Assembly (NCBI GenBank): GCA_009829735.1
Contig: CM020619.1
Location: forward strand, 2,858,590-2,922,589
Direction: 5' to 3'
DNA from: Pyropia yezoensis
Lineage: Eukaryota; Rhodophyta; Bangiophyceae; Bangiales; Bangiaceae
DNA: 64,000 bases
The notes below the pieces were generated by a model. It ran no database searches. It had not been told where the DNA came from and saw only the letters and a program-made list of their open reading frames with translations. Positions within the stretch are counted from its first letter, which is position 1. The number at the start of each line of letters is the position of its first letter. Positions 31,499 to 40,478 of the stretch are shown one piece after another. The position numbers and the translations under genes were made by a program.

Positions 31499-34368
31499 GT
31501 GTTTATTTTTGAGCTTGTTCTCTCGTGTGCTTGTGCTAGCCTGTGCGCCTCTGTCGTAGTGGACCCCTTTCCCCCCGACCCCTCCCAGATCCTACCAGAA
31601 TGGCAACGTGTGGGCGACCTAGCCACCGCGGCCGCGGTGGCCGCGGCGGAGGAGGTCTGCCCCAGCCCGTCCCGTGAGACGGTGCAGGTCATCAAGATAG
31701 CCGCTCGTGCAGCAACAGCAGCCACGGCGACGGCACTCGGATGGGACCCCATGCAGCTCTCGGACGTACCCTGGGGGGCATCTCCCCGCAGGGAGCAGTG
31801 CATGGCGGGTGCGGCGGGCGCGGTCCCGCGCGGTCTAGCCAGTACCGGCGACGAGCAGGCCAGCGCGCACGGTGCGCGGGACGGCGGGAGCGCCGCCGGG
31901 CAGAGCGGCAGCGGAGGGGACCGGCTGGGCGGCCAGGCACTGGGGCGAGGCGGGCAAGGGCTAGGACGACGTATTGAGCGTCCGCGATCGCGTGCTATCC
32001 GAAAACGGCGGACGCCCATTTCTTTAAGCGACAAGCTCTCGCTCATCGCTCTCAAGGATGAAGGTCACTCATGGACCGAGACGCTAGCCATCGTTCCGCT
32101 CCACATCAGTCGGTCGGCCGCAAGAGGCATCTACAAAAAGCGGGTCGACTACAGTCGCCGAGCAGCGACGGCTGAGGACCCGTCGTCGTTTCGTCGGAGA
32201 CGCTCATACTTTGAGCAGATATCCCAGGGTCTATGGGAGTGGTACTCGACCCTCCAGCGCCTGGGCGCGCGGTACGTGCCGGTGTCGGGCGCTCTTCTAG
32301 AGCCCTGAGCGAAGCGCATCGCGAGAGAGCAAGGGGTGGATGATTTTAAGGGTTCCCGCCACTTCGTGCAAAACTGGGCGAAGCGCAACAACCTCCGCAA
32401 CATTGCGCTGTGGGGGCAGGGCGGGCCAGCGGATACGGAAGGAGCGGCCGAACGCATCACTGAGATTCGGGCAGAACTCGAGGCCTACCCGGCGGAGCGG
32501 ATATACAACATGGACGAGACCGGGCTCTTCTACAGGCGCATCCCCAACCGGTCCTACGTTCGTACGTGGAGGCAGGCGGGCGGCGGCAGGCACGTGGCAC
32601 CAAGGCGATGAAGGCGAAGGACCGCGTTACCCTCGTTTTGGCCTGCAACGCAACGGGGAGCCACAAGATCCCGGTCGCCATGATCGGCAAAGCGAAGCAG
32701 CCACTGTGCTTTGAGCCCCCTCGTCGTCAATGCCCTCTTCCGTACTTCTCTCAGAAGAGTACATGGATGGACGCCGCTATTTCCAAGTCTTGGTTCGAGA
32801 CGGTCTTCCTCCCCGCTGTTCGGGCGCGCACTACTCATCCGGTGGCGTTACTGTCCGACAATTGCGGGGCTCATAACGACATCGAGAGCGAGCAGGTCAA
32901 GTTCGTTGCTCTCCCTCCAAACTGCACATCGGTCTACCAACTACTGGACCTGGGCATCATCGCCTGTCTGAACAGACAATAAAAGCGACAGTTGCTGGAC
33001 CTGGTCGTCGCTGCGTTCGGCTCAACCGGCACCAACGAAGCGCCACCGGTGACGAGGTCGGATTCGGCGACGCCGGCGACTGACCACACACGTGACCGGC
33101 CACCTGGTATGGGCGTCCAGGCGCCACGATCGGGCGTGCTATCTGAGGCGGGGGCGGGCGCATTGATCGCAGGCGCGGCGGGGCGAACCGCCTGCCCAGT
33201 GGCGGGAGCAAATGTGGCCAATGCTCGCGCAGCGAGCCCAATCGGCCCCCCAGTGGCGGGGACGGGTGTGGCCGACGAGGCTGGCGCACCCGCGGCGGGT
33301 CGACACGGCCCCCAAATGGCAGCGGCGGGCCTGGGCATTGCTGGCGTGGCGCGGCCAAGCGGTCCACCTGTGGCGGGGACGGGTGTGTCCGGCGGGGCTG
33401 TGGCGGGGTTTGATGGAGCCACACTTGCGGGAACGTGCCCGCCAATGGAACCCCAAGCGATCTCGCGACACAGTTCGTGGCTCACGGCCAACGGTTCGTG
33501 GCAGGCGATTGAAGAGACACCAAGCGACGAACGGGCGCGCCCGCCAATCACGGCGGCGGATGAGAACGCGCTGCGCGCCACCGTCCGATGTGCTGCGCGG
33601 CTGTCTGCTCGGCGGGCGGCGCGCGGCGCGATACGGCGAGCCGCTGACGGAGACCGTGGCCCGGCGCACGCCGCTTCCAATTCTAAGCCGCTGGTACACG
33701 TGAGCGCCGGTGCCACCATTCCGGGAGCGTCTGCCAGGGACGGCCAGGACGCGGTGGCCGGAGGGCCGCCGCATGCAGATCACAATTCCGGCGGGGCCAC
33801 TGAGATTAAAGGCGCTTCACGATCTGGTGCCGTCGAGGCAGGCCCGGGAATATGGGGCTTTCCGTGTGACTGGCCCCCCGCCACTGCCGTGAATTCCGAT
33901 CTGCCGAGTGGCCGGCGCTCTCGCCCTCGAGCCCCACCCGCCGATATTCGGGGTGTCAGAGACGGGGCTGTTGCGCATCTACAGGACACGTCCGAGATTG
34001 TGCTTGAGTAGTGGAATGCCGTGGAGCCCTCTACTATCGCGCACTGCTGGCTGAAGTCGACCATTTTTCCAGCCGCAGTTGCGATGGATGTCGCCGCGTT
34101 GCACAGTGAGTACCGCTCCTCCTCACGATCACTAGCCTCTGACGTCGAGTCGGTCGTGTCTCTGATGGCGGGGTGTCGCTTCGGCGAGGGAGCCTTTGGG
34201 GACACCCCCGCGTCTGTGAGGGAAATCGCTGTGGAGGATTGGCTGACACGGGAGGATGATGAGGGCGTCAGGGCGGCTACGGTAGACGCCATCGTGTTTG
34301 AGGAGGGGGGTGCAGACGCCGTGGACGGCATTGATGACGGTGCGTCGTCCACCAGCGACTGTGAATGA
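31499..34368 (+). pseudogene. pogo/Tigger-like DDE transposase, broken
   Basis: Contains an N-terminal helix-turn-helix (SLSDKLSLIALKDEG, SRSAARGIYKKR), then a CENP-B-type domain (FKGSRHFVQNWAKRNNLRNI). In the catalytic domain, YNMDETGLFYRR gives the first Asp, VTLVLACNATGSHKIPVAMI the core strand, ALLSDNCGAHN the second Asp and VYQLLDLGIIACL the third. A ~340-residue Ala/Gly/Pro tail follows, then WNAVEPSTIAHCWLK and a C-terminal block shared with copy 1. Lesions: TGA 32306-32308, a frameshift near 32580-32610, TAA 32980-32982 (Tyr codon in copy 1) and TAG 34009-34011. Tc1/mariner-superfamily pogo elements move DNA by cut and paste; this copy cannot make a full protein. Confidence 0.8.
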
Positions 34369-34545
34369 CCGGCTTTCTTCTCTTTGTTTGCCATCGTGTT
34401 CCCTGTGCGCGCCAGTTCCAGCCGAGAAAAGTCCTTGTGGGTGGGGGAGGGAGTAGAGGTAGGGGCGACAGTGCCGGGGGGAGGGAGGCGGGGGCTGGAG
34501 GGGAGGGCCGTCCCGAGACCTGCACCGCCAAGTCGAATGGCTCGC

Positions 34546-35448
34546 AGCACGGATGTGCATCGAGCCTTGCAGTCGCAACTGTTCCGGGGCAGCTGACGTG
34601 ACGCCATCCGGAAACATACGAAATACGGAATTGGGCCGATGCCCAGCGGTCGACCGATTGCACACTGTCCAGCTCGGCCTCAGATTCACGCGTTTGACAG
34701 TGATTTTGGACCTTGATCAGCATTCGAAGAGGACACGATCGCCGGCGAGCCGGCGACGTCCAGGGTTGACAGGTAATAATTATCATGTCAAAATTACTGG
34801 GTAAATTGTCGCAAAAAGAAACGATCACGAGGCTGCGTGTTCATAATCATCAAACGGTCGACTACGTGTCCCAGGATCCGTGCGAGCCCTCCGTTGAGCC
34901 ATCGTGCTCGACGGGAAAGACGCGATAACCATGAACGCGACCACCGTGGCGGCGACAGTCACCTGTGACAGTCCTGTCCCCCACTCGAAGGCACTTCGCA
35001 GCGAAGGCGAGGAGGTGGCTCTCAGCTACATGGTTGCCACCGACGTTGGCGTCCTTTCCACCGCCGACGTTGTCCCGCGCATCGACGGCCACATCGGCGA
35101 ACAGGCTGCACTCCGCGCGAGGGCGGCGAGGCCCGACGCCGTGCGCATGGCAACCTCCCTGAAGGCGATGCGCCCGTCAACGGCTGGGGAAAAGGGCGGT
35201 ACGTTGGTGCGAATGTCGGGAGGGCGGTCGCAGTCACCATCAGGCGGATCATCCTCGTCACCACGGACAAGGTCAGCCATCTCCAGTCGGTCTGTGCTTC
35301 AATTTTGTAACACGTGTCAAGAAACGTGGTGATAGTTATCATTTGATAATTTTGATCATTATCGCATAGATTTACTAACGATCGATGGTTTCTTGAAATA
35401 TAACAACCCTGGCGATGTCTGGAAGCGGACGCCCCGCCACTGCATCGC
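34546..35448. other. intergenic region with low-GC blocks
   Basis: Two A/T-rich blocks (34755-34830 and 35300-35400) flank a GC-rich middle. TTGACA...TGTCAA at 34764-34789 and GATAAT...ATTATC at 35343-35361 are short inverted repeats. The middle has open frames on both strands (for example ATG 35280 minus, 84 residues), but neither shows a motif. The layout could be a small non-autonomous element; the two ends do not pair convincingly. Confidence 0.35.
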
Positions 35449-35491
35449 TGGAACGGGGGCTACAAAGTGCACAAGGGTGCCATATAACCGG
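35449..35491 (+). promoter_or_regulatory. TATA-containing repeat, unit 1
   Basis: TGGAACGGGGGCTACAAAGT followed by GCACAAGGGTGCCATATAACCGG. An almost identical unit lies 235 bp downstream. The CATATAAC core matches the TATA-like motif in the transposon heads (TGCCATATAACTGGG at 31059). Confidence 0.6.
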
Positions 35492-35683
35492 GTCATGACT
35501 GTAGATGGAGAGGTCGAGAGGTGGTGATTTCAAGTCCGTAGTTGGACGCTGCCCTGAGCAATCGACCACTGGAGTCCAGTTCGACCTCAGAAGCCTGCGA
35601 TCGAGAGACCACGAACAGTCCTTTCCCAGTCAAAAAGAGCACGACCGCCAGGCAATCGAGGTTTTTAGGCTAAGAAGTTTGAC

Positions 35684-35726
35684 TGGAACAGGGGCTACAA
35701 AGTGCTCAAGGGTGCTATATAACCGG
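35684..35726 (+). promoter_or_regulatory. TATA-containing repeat, unit 2
   Basis: Second copy of the 35449-35491 unit with three substitutions; the core reads GCTATATAACCGG (35714-35726). It lies only ~20-30 bp before an ATG at 35744. Confidence 0.6.
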
Positions 35727-35743
35727 ATACTGTACTGACTGTA

Positions 35744-36247
35744 ATGGGGGAGGCTCTGTTTCTTGTCGGAGGGCACGCCACGATCTGCTCTCCACCACCC
35801 CGCCGCCTCCGCCCCTCGCCGCCGCCTCCGCCACTGCCGCAGCCGCTGCCGCCACCGCCGCTGCTCTCGCCGCCAGCGACGGTCACCTGGCGCGCAACGG
35901 CGGCCCCCCACCGAGGGTCTTCCTCCCCCAGGGCACCCGCAGCTCGGCGGCGACGACTCCGCAGCCCAGACGCGCTGTCCCCCCGTTCCACTGATGGCGG
36001 CGGTGCATCCCCCTGCAGTGCCGCCACCGCGGCCGCCACGTGGGCCGTCGGCGTGGCGGGGGCGTCATGGACCCTCCGCCGCCCTCCCCCTGCGGCGCAC
36101 CTTGTCGGGTGTGGCGAGTGGTGGCACCACGGGATGGTGGGGCGTGGCGGGCCGCGGTGCAATGCGGCGGGGGGCGTGGGTGGGACGGGTGGCACGGCGG
36201 CTCTCACCCGAGAAGGGAGAAACCAAGGAGGGCTGTATCCCGGATAG
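35744..36247 (+). CDS. Pro-rich hypothetical ORF
   Basis: A 167-residue ORF beginning at the first ATG after the second TATA unit. Composition is Pro/Arg/Ala-rich, with no motif or membrane segment. Two other frames over the same DNA are also open, so the coding frame is uncertain, and the ATG is closer to the TATA box than usual. Listed because of the promoter-like repeat upstream; it may equally be non-coding. Confidence 0.25.
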   Translation: MGEALFLVGGHATICSPPPRRLRPSPPPPPLPQPLPPPPLLSPPATVTWRATAAPHRGSSSPRAPAARRRRLRSPDALSPRSTDGGGASPCSAATAAATWAVGVAGASWTLRRPPPAAHLVGCGEWWHHGMVGRGGPRCNAAGGVGGTGGTAALTREGRNQGGLYPG

Positions 36248-37040
36248 CGGGGGGGACGGTGATGGTGGCGGCGGCGGCGGCAGCGGCGACGGACGTGGCG
36301 AGGATGGTGGCCGCGCCTACATCGGGACCGCGTCGTCAACAGACGGCGACGCGGCTATCGCAAATGGATGGGGTCCTCGCCTAGGTGGGGGGGCGCGGGG
36401 GGGGGGGGTAGGAGGGGTGGGTGGTGCTGGCGCGGGCGCGTGACGAGCCCCCTGCCCTGCGTCGGTGCCGCCGCCACGTTGTTGTCCCACCCCGCGTGGC
36501 TGCGACGCCGGCACCCTGGGGAGGAGGGTGGCGAGATTGGGGAGAGGCGGTGGGAGGGTGGTGAGCGCGCCACACGGTCGTGTGGCGTCGTTGTGTGCCC
36601 ACTGCCCTGGGGGAGCGGAGTCACGCTGGGCGCGCGGTCGGCGGCCGCCGCCTCCGCGGGGCACGGGCCGTCCTCCACCGGGCGCCCCCTGTGGTGGGGC
36701 GATGCTCATTGTTCGCCCTCAGCGGCCGGGTGGACCGTGCGGCAGCGTGTGGGAAGGGTGAGGCCGCCGCCGCCGCCGAGGTTGCGGCGGCGGCGGCGGC
36801 AGGGGTGGTGGTGGCGCCGGCGGCGGGTACAAGAGCGCGCCCCCCTCGCGGCGAGAAGGAGGTATCAAAATCGGGGTCATCAGCCCGCAAAGGTCACCTT
36901 CCGGCGCTCTTCCCCCCCCCCCCACCCCTTGCTTGCATCACCGCCCCCTTCCCCCTCCTTCCCCTTTTGGTCGACTCTCGTGACGCTCCTGTCCTCTGTT
37001 CGAGGCGCCGCCCATCTTCCGATCGCTCCGCTCGTCCAAG
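36248..37040. other. intergenic region upstream of the anchor-domain gene
   Basis: GC-rich, with G and C runs. Overlapping open frames lack motifs. The segment 36860-37040 is C/T-rich and probably contains the leader of the next gene. Confidence 0.45.
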
Positions 37041-38474
37041 ATGGGTCGGTGTGGTGTCCCTCCCCGCCGGTGGGTGGTGGCCGCCGCCGCGGCGAGTGCT
37101 GTCACGGCGCTCACCGCCACCACGTGTACCGCGGGTCCAGTTGGCCTTCCCCGCGTCGCCACTTCCGTGATGAACGGCCTGCCGGCCGGATGGACGGCAG
37201 CGGCGACGACGGTGGCGGCGGAGACACCCGCGGTGGCTGCCCCATGCGCCGCCGCCGGCGCGGTGGCGCCAGCGCTCTATCCGCCCGCGGGCGCAGTGGC
37301 GGACGGGGCAGGGGGCTGGGTGGTGGTGCCTGCTGGAGCGCCGGCCGCAGGGGGCGCGCCCAAGGGGCCGCCGCCGCCACTGCCGGCTCTGCCTCTGGCG
37401 GGGACACCCGCGCCAGCTGCGCCCGCCGTGGTCCCCGCTGGGGCGGCGACGCCGCAACAGGCCGCGGCCACCCCAACGGTGCCGCCGCCTACTGGGCCGG
37501 TAGTCGGGGCGGCGATACCACTGGAGGGGGCGTCCCCCACCTTTGATGTCGACCCTGTGGTGGTTGAGACCGAAGCGCCCATCCCCCCCCCGCCAGCCGT
37601 AGCCCCCGTGGGGGCGCTGCCGCCCCCTCTCGCGGCGACGGCGGCGCCATTGCTGCCGGTCGTTCCGGTCGGGGGCGCCTTTATCCCCCCGCCCCGGTGC
37701 CCATCATTCCCCCCCTTCAACCTCTACACCGCTGGCGCCGTCACACTCTCTGCGTCGGAGGTCCTGGGCCCGCTGGCATGTGGTGGCAACGCCAACCTGA
37801 CGGGCTTTTCCATCAACTACAACTCCACCTGTGATCCAACGTCGGGAGCGCTCGCGTTGGCCGTGGGTGGGGTGCTATCAGCCTCGTCTGGGCAGGTCAT
37901 CAATGGGGGCATCTCGGTAAGCATCCCCCTGCCCCAAACGGTCGGCCAGGTGTGTACCCGGCCAGTAGTCGCGGGGGCGGTGGACTTCCGCCGCATCACC
38001 ACCGCTGCCGTTGCCTCGTCGGCGGCGCTGTGCGACGGACCCGCGCCCGTTGGGTGTGTCACCCGCACCGACGCCGGCGGCGGGGTGGTGTTTGACGTTT
38101 CCGCTGCGCCGCCGGCCTCGTTGGCCGTCTGCAACGTGCCGGCACAGGTACTCACCGCCGCGACGGGGGTGACAGTGGCAGGCCGCCGGTCGGCCGGGAC
38201 GGTCGTCGCTATCAACGTGGAGGGTAGCGGCGGCAACCCGGCGGCTGCGGCTGTGCGCCTTTTTGGCTGCGAGTTCTTCGGTTTCACCCCGGCCACGACG
38301 GTGCTCAACTTTTGTGGCGTCGCCCGGTTGACGGTGGACAATGTGGGGGTGCCCGCAGCGGTATTGGGGCCTGCGGTGGCGCTGGACGGGCCGTCTGGGC
38401 ACGTGCAAGGCAGCGTCGTCGCGGCGGCAGTCAACACTGGGATTGAGTTTCGTAACGCGCCGTTTGCGTGTTAA
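37041..38474 (+). CDS. secreted protein with choice-of-anchor A-like domain
   Basis: A 477-residue ORF starting at ATG. The first ~30 residues form a signal peptide (WVVAAAAASAVTALTATTC). A Pro/Ala/Gly linker fills up to about residue 220. The C-terminal ~255 residues match the choice-of-anchor A layout known from bacterial surface proteins: FNLYTAGAVTLSASEVLGPL, CGGNANLTGFSINYNST, LAVGGVLSASSGQVINGG, then VDFRRI...LAVCNVPAQVL, VVAINVEG, TTVLNFCGVARLTV and GPAVALDGPSGHVQGSVVA. The spacing (open strand, N-V-G motif, LNF, G.v.GsvvA) is that of the family. The protein is probably extracellular, in the cell wall or matrix. No sortase or transmembrane anchor is visible at the C-terminus, which ends shortly after the domain. 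Eight or more Cys suggest disulfides. Confidence 0.75.
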   Translation: MGRCGVPPRRWVVAAAAASAVTALTATTCTAGPVGLPRVATSVMNGLPAGWTAAATTVAAETPAVAAPCAAAGAVAPALYPPAGAVADGAGGWVVVPAGAPAAGGAPKGPPPPLPALPLAGTPAPAAPAVVPAGAATPQQAAATPTVPPPTGPVVGAAIPLEGASPTFDVDPVVVETEAPIPPPPAVAPVGALPPPLAATAAPLLPVVPVGGAFIPPPRCPSFPPFNLYTAGAVTLSASEVLGPLACGGNANLTGFSINYNSTCDPTSGALALAVGGVLSASSGQVINGGISVSIPLPQTVGQVCTRPVVAGAVDFRRITTAAVASSAALCDGPAPVGCVTRTDAGGGVVFDVSAAPPASLAVCNVPAQVLTAATGVTVAGRRSAGTVVAINVEGSGGNPAAAAVRLFGCEFFGFTPATTVLNFCGVARLTVDNVGVPAAVLGPAVALDGPSGHVQGSVVAAAVNTGIEFRNAPFAC

Positions 38475-39194
38475 ACGGCTGCGGGAGGTCCGTAGCCGTA
38501 GTCGGACTGATCGAGAGTGCAAAGGGAACAAGAGGTCGCTGGTCTGTGCCGCACATTGAATGTGGAGAGGAACGCTTCGCGAGCGGCCCCGGAGCACCCC
38601 GCTTTCTTTCATGGTGTCCCACGACGTGTATAGGTGTTGCGTGCGAAAGAGGACCCGGAGTGTCCCTCCTGTCGCCTTCGCGCCCATCGTCGAGCGCACC
38701 ACCAGTGCACTGTATGTGTGTACGGTCCAGTACTATAATTGTGTACACACATGTACAAACATTCATACGTGTGTACAGTTCAGTCATATTTTGTGCGGAC
38801 GTGATGTGCCCCTGCTGATCTGCCCCATCTGCAGCCACCTTTTTGCAGCTGCCTCGCCGGCAGTGAAAATCATCTCCGATTCACGAGTAACAAAAAGTAC
38901 GCACAATGATAAGCACGGTCAAAGAAGTAGCGTACTTCGCGTAGCAATGCGGAGTCGCCTCTTGGCGACAGCCCGGCCAACGATCGAACAATACGATCCA
39001 CGGTTGGATGGACAGGCCTTTGCCCTGTGCCGTGCTTCCTTCTGCAAGGACCACTGTGCCGCATGCATGCTCGAGCAGAGCCCTGGTGGGCCAATCCCGC
39101 TGGCTTGACAAGCAGCAACTTGGTCGGCTAGAAGCTCTACACCCCGCTTCCAGACGACCCGTCGGAGGACGGCGAGGGACCGTGAGTGTTCGTC
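38475..39194. other. intergenic region between the anchor-domain and FkbM genes
   Basis: Lower GC than the genes. 38715-38785 contains a cluster of GTAC-centred short palindromes (TGTACGG, AGTACT, TGTGTACACA, ATGTACA, GTGTACA). No gene recognised; it should contain the promoter for the gene at 39195. Confidence 0.5.
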
Positions 39195-40478
39195 ATGAGT
39201 GCTCGCTGCTGGTCGCGTCGCTGTGGCCTCTTTTCTCTGGCGCTTCCAGTGCTGCTTCTCCCCCTGTTGCTCCCGCTCATTGTGCATCCATCAAGGGCCG
39301 ACTCCTCCTCTCCTTCTCCCTCTCCCTCCCCCTCCCCCTTGCCCTCCCCCTCTTCACCCTCCTATTTTCGCGCAGACCCGACGTCTGCGGACCAGTCGGC
39401 TCCCTCCGCCAAGCTCTTCCCTGCTGGTCTTGTCTCTCCCCTATTCCGCGAACAGCGGCTCTCCCACTATGCGTTTCACCACACGGGGAGCCAGGCGCGG
39501 CTGGCGCGCCTGGTCGCGCCCCCCCCCGCCACCATTGTCATCGTCGGGGTGGAGTGGGGGACGGACGCGATTGCGCTGGCGCGCGCTGGCTACCGCGTCA
39601 TTGGCATCGAGCCGCTGAGTCACTTCGTCGCCCACATGACGGAGGTAGCCGCCCGCGAAGGCCTCGACATCCGCATGGTTCACGCCGCCGCCGGTGCTAC
39701 GTCGGGCGAGGAGGTGACGGTCAACTATGAAAACGCTGGCGAGGCGGGGGTGGAGACCGTCACTGCCGTGACGGTGGACGATGTGTTGGAGGCAGAGCCT
39801 GGCGGCGCCCCCGCAACTGTTGCCGTGCTGGCTGTTGACATCCAGGGGGAAGAGGCTGCTGTTGTGGACGGCGCAAAGCGTGCCCTCGCCCGCGGCTCTG
39901 TTGCGTCCGTGTGGGTCGAGGCGATTGCGTGCAATGAGCGCGTACGACCGCTTCTGGCCACCCTCGACAACCAGTTTTCCCTGTTCGACTTTGCCCCGTG
40001 GGGTGCTCCCCGGGGCTGGTCCACCGCCGCCCGTGGTCCGCCCGCCATGGCCGATGCGTTTGTGGCCGGCGGCTTCCCGATGGAGTTTGCGCCGTGGTGG
40101 ACTGCCCTCTGTGCAGTGCAGAGGCGGATGTACCAGTGGCTGCAAACCGACGTTGTCGGGGTGCGGCGGGACCTACTGACCAACCATGTGGTGCGGGAGC
40201 TGGTGGGCCACGGCGAGGCGGTGTGTGTGACCAAAGGGGTTTGCCGGATGCGCGAAGTGGTGCCGCGGCGGATGGCCGCGGCCGCCAAGATGGCGTATCG
40301 GGGATGGCTTAGCGGCGGGCATCTGGTCAGCCGGGCGGTGCGTGGCAGTGGGTCGTGGGGCAACTTGTGGGGGGGAAGAGGGTCAGAAGATATGGTGCGC
40401 CGGGTCAAGAGGGTGGCCCGGGTCAAGAGGGTGGCACCGGGAGGGGCGGCTCGACGCATAGACAGGAAGGAGCTGTAG
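39195..40478 (+). CDS. FkbM-family SAM-dependent methyltransferase with N-terminal signal anchor
   Basis: A 427-residue ORF; ATG 39195 is the first ATG in frame. Residues ~10-32 are strongly hydrophobic (SLALPVLLLPLLLPLIV), followed by a Ser/Pro linker, which indicates a signal anchor or signal peptide into the secretory pathway. The catalytic domain has motif I, IVIVGVEWGTDAIALARAGY, ending in IGIEP (~117-140), where FkbM proteins usually show VDVGANxG; the acidic EP residue that binds the SAM ribose is present. The later FkbM hallmark VLAVDIQGEEAAVVDGA (~211-228) and WVEAI follow. FkbM enzymes are mostly O-methyltransferases, often on sugars or polyketides. In an alga with methylated wall polysaccharides a glycan substrate is plausible but inferred. 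The C-terminal ~60 residues are basic. Confidence 0.75.
   Translation: MSARCWSRRCGLFSLALPVLLLPLLLPLIVHPSRADSSSPSPSPSPSPLPSPSSPSYFRADPTSADQSAPSAKLFPAGLVSPLFREQRLSHYAFHHTGSQARLARLVAPPPATIVIVGVEWGTDAIALARAGYRVIGIEPLSHFVAHMTEVAAREGLDIRMVHAAAGATSGEEVTVNYENAGEAGVETVTAVTVDDVLEAEPGGAPATVAVLAVDIQGEEAAVVDGAKRALARGSVASVWVEAIACNERVRPLLATLDNQFSLFDFAPWGAPRGWSTAARGPPAMADAFVAGGFPMEFAPWWTALCAVQRRMYQWLQTDVVGVRRDLLTNHVVRELVGHGEAVCVTKGVCRMREVVPRRMAAAAKMAYRGWLSGGHLVSRAVRGSGSWGNLWGGRGSEDMVRRVKRVARVKRVAPGGAARRIDRKEL

Larger units (their letters stand above)
31016..34545 (+). mobile_element. pogo/Tigger-like DNA transposon copy 2
   Basis: A more complete copy directly after copy 1: TATA/palindrome block, T-rich leader ending GTGCTAG, the whole transposase region in broken form, and the same 3' end motif AGTCGAATGGCTCG at about 34532-34545. 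It starts within about 25 bp of the end of copy 1. Terminal inverted repeats and TA target duplications were not recognised. Confidence 0.7.

Noticed and set aside
34904..35332. 142-codon plus-strand frame and 84-codon minus-strand frame
   Set aside because: No motif in either. The plus frame starts at GTG, and codon use does not separate the strands.
34764..35361. terminal inverted repeats of a small transposon
   Set aside because: The short inverted repeats at each side pair with themselves, not with each other, and no target duplication was found.
36368..37546. 392-codon frame overlapping the anchor-domain gene start
   Set aside because: Composition is Arg/Gly/Pro noise. The overlapping frame from 37041 has a signal peptide and a domain.
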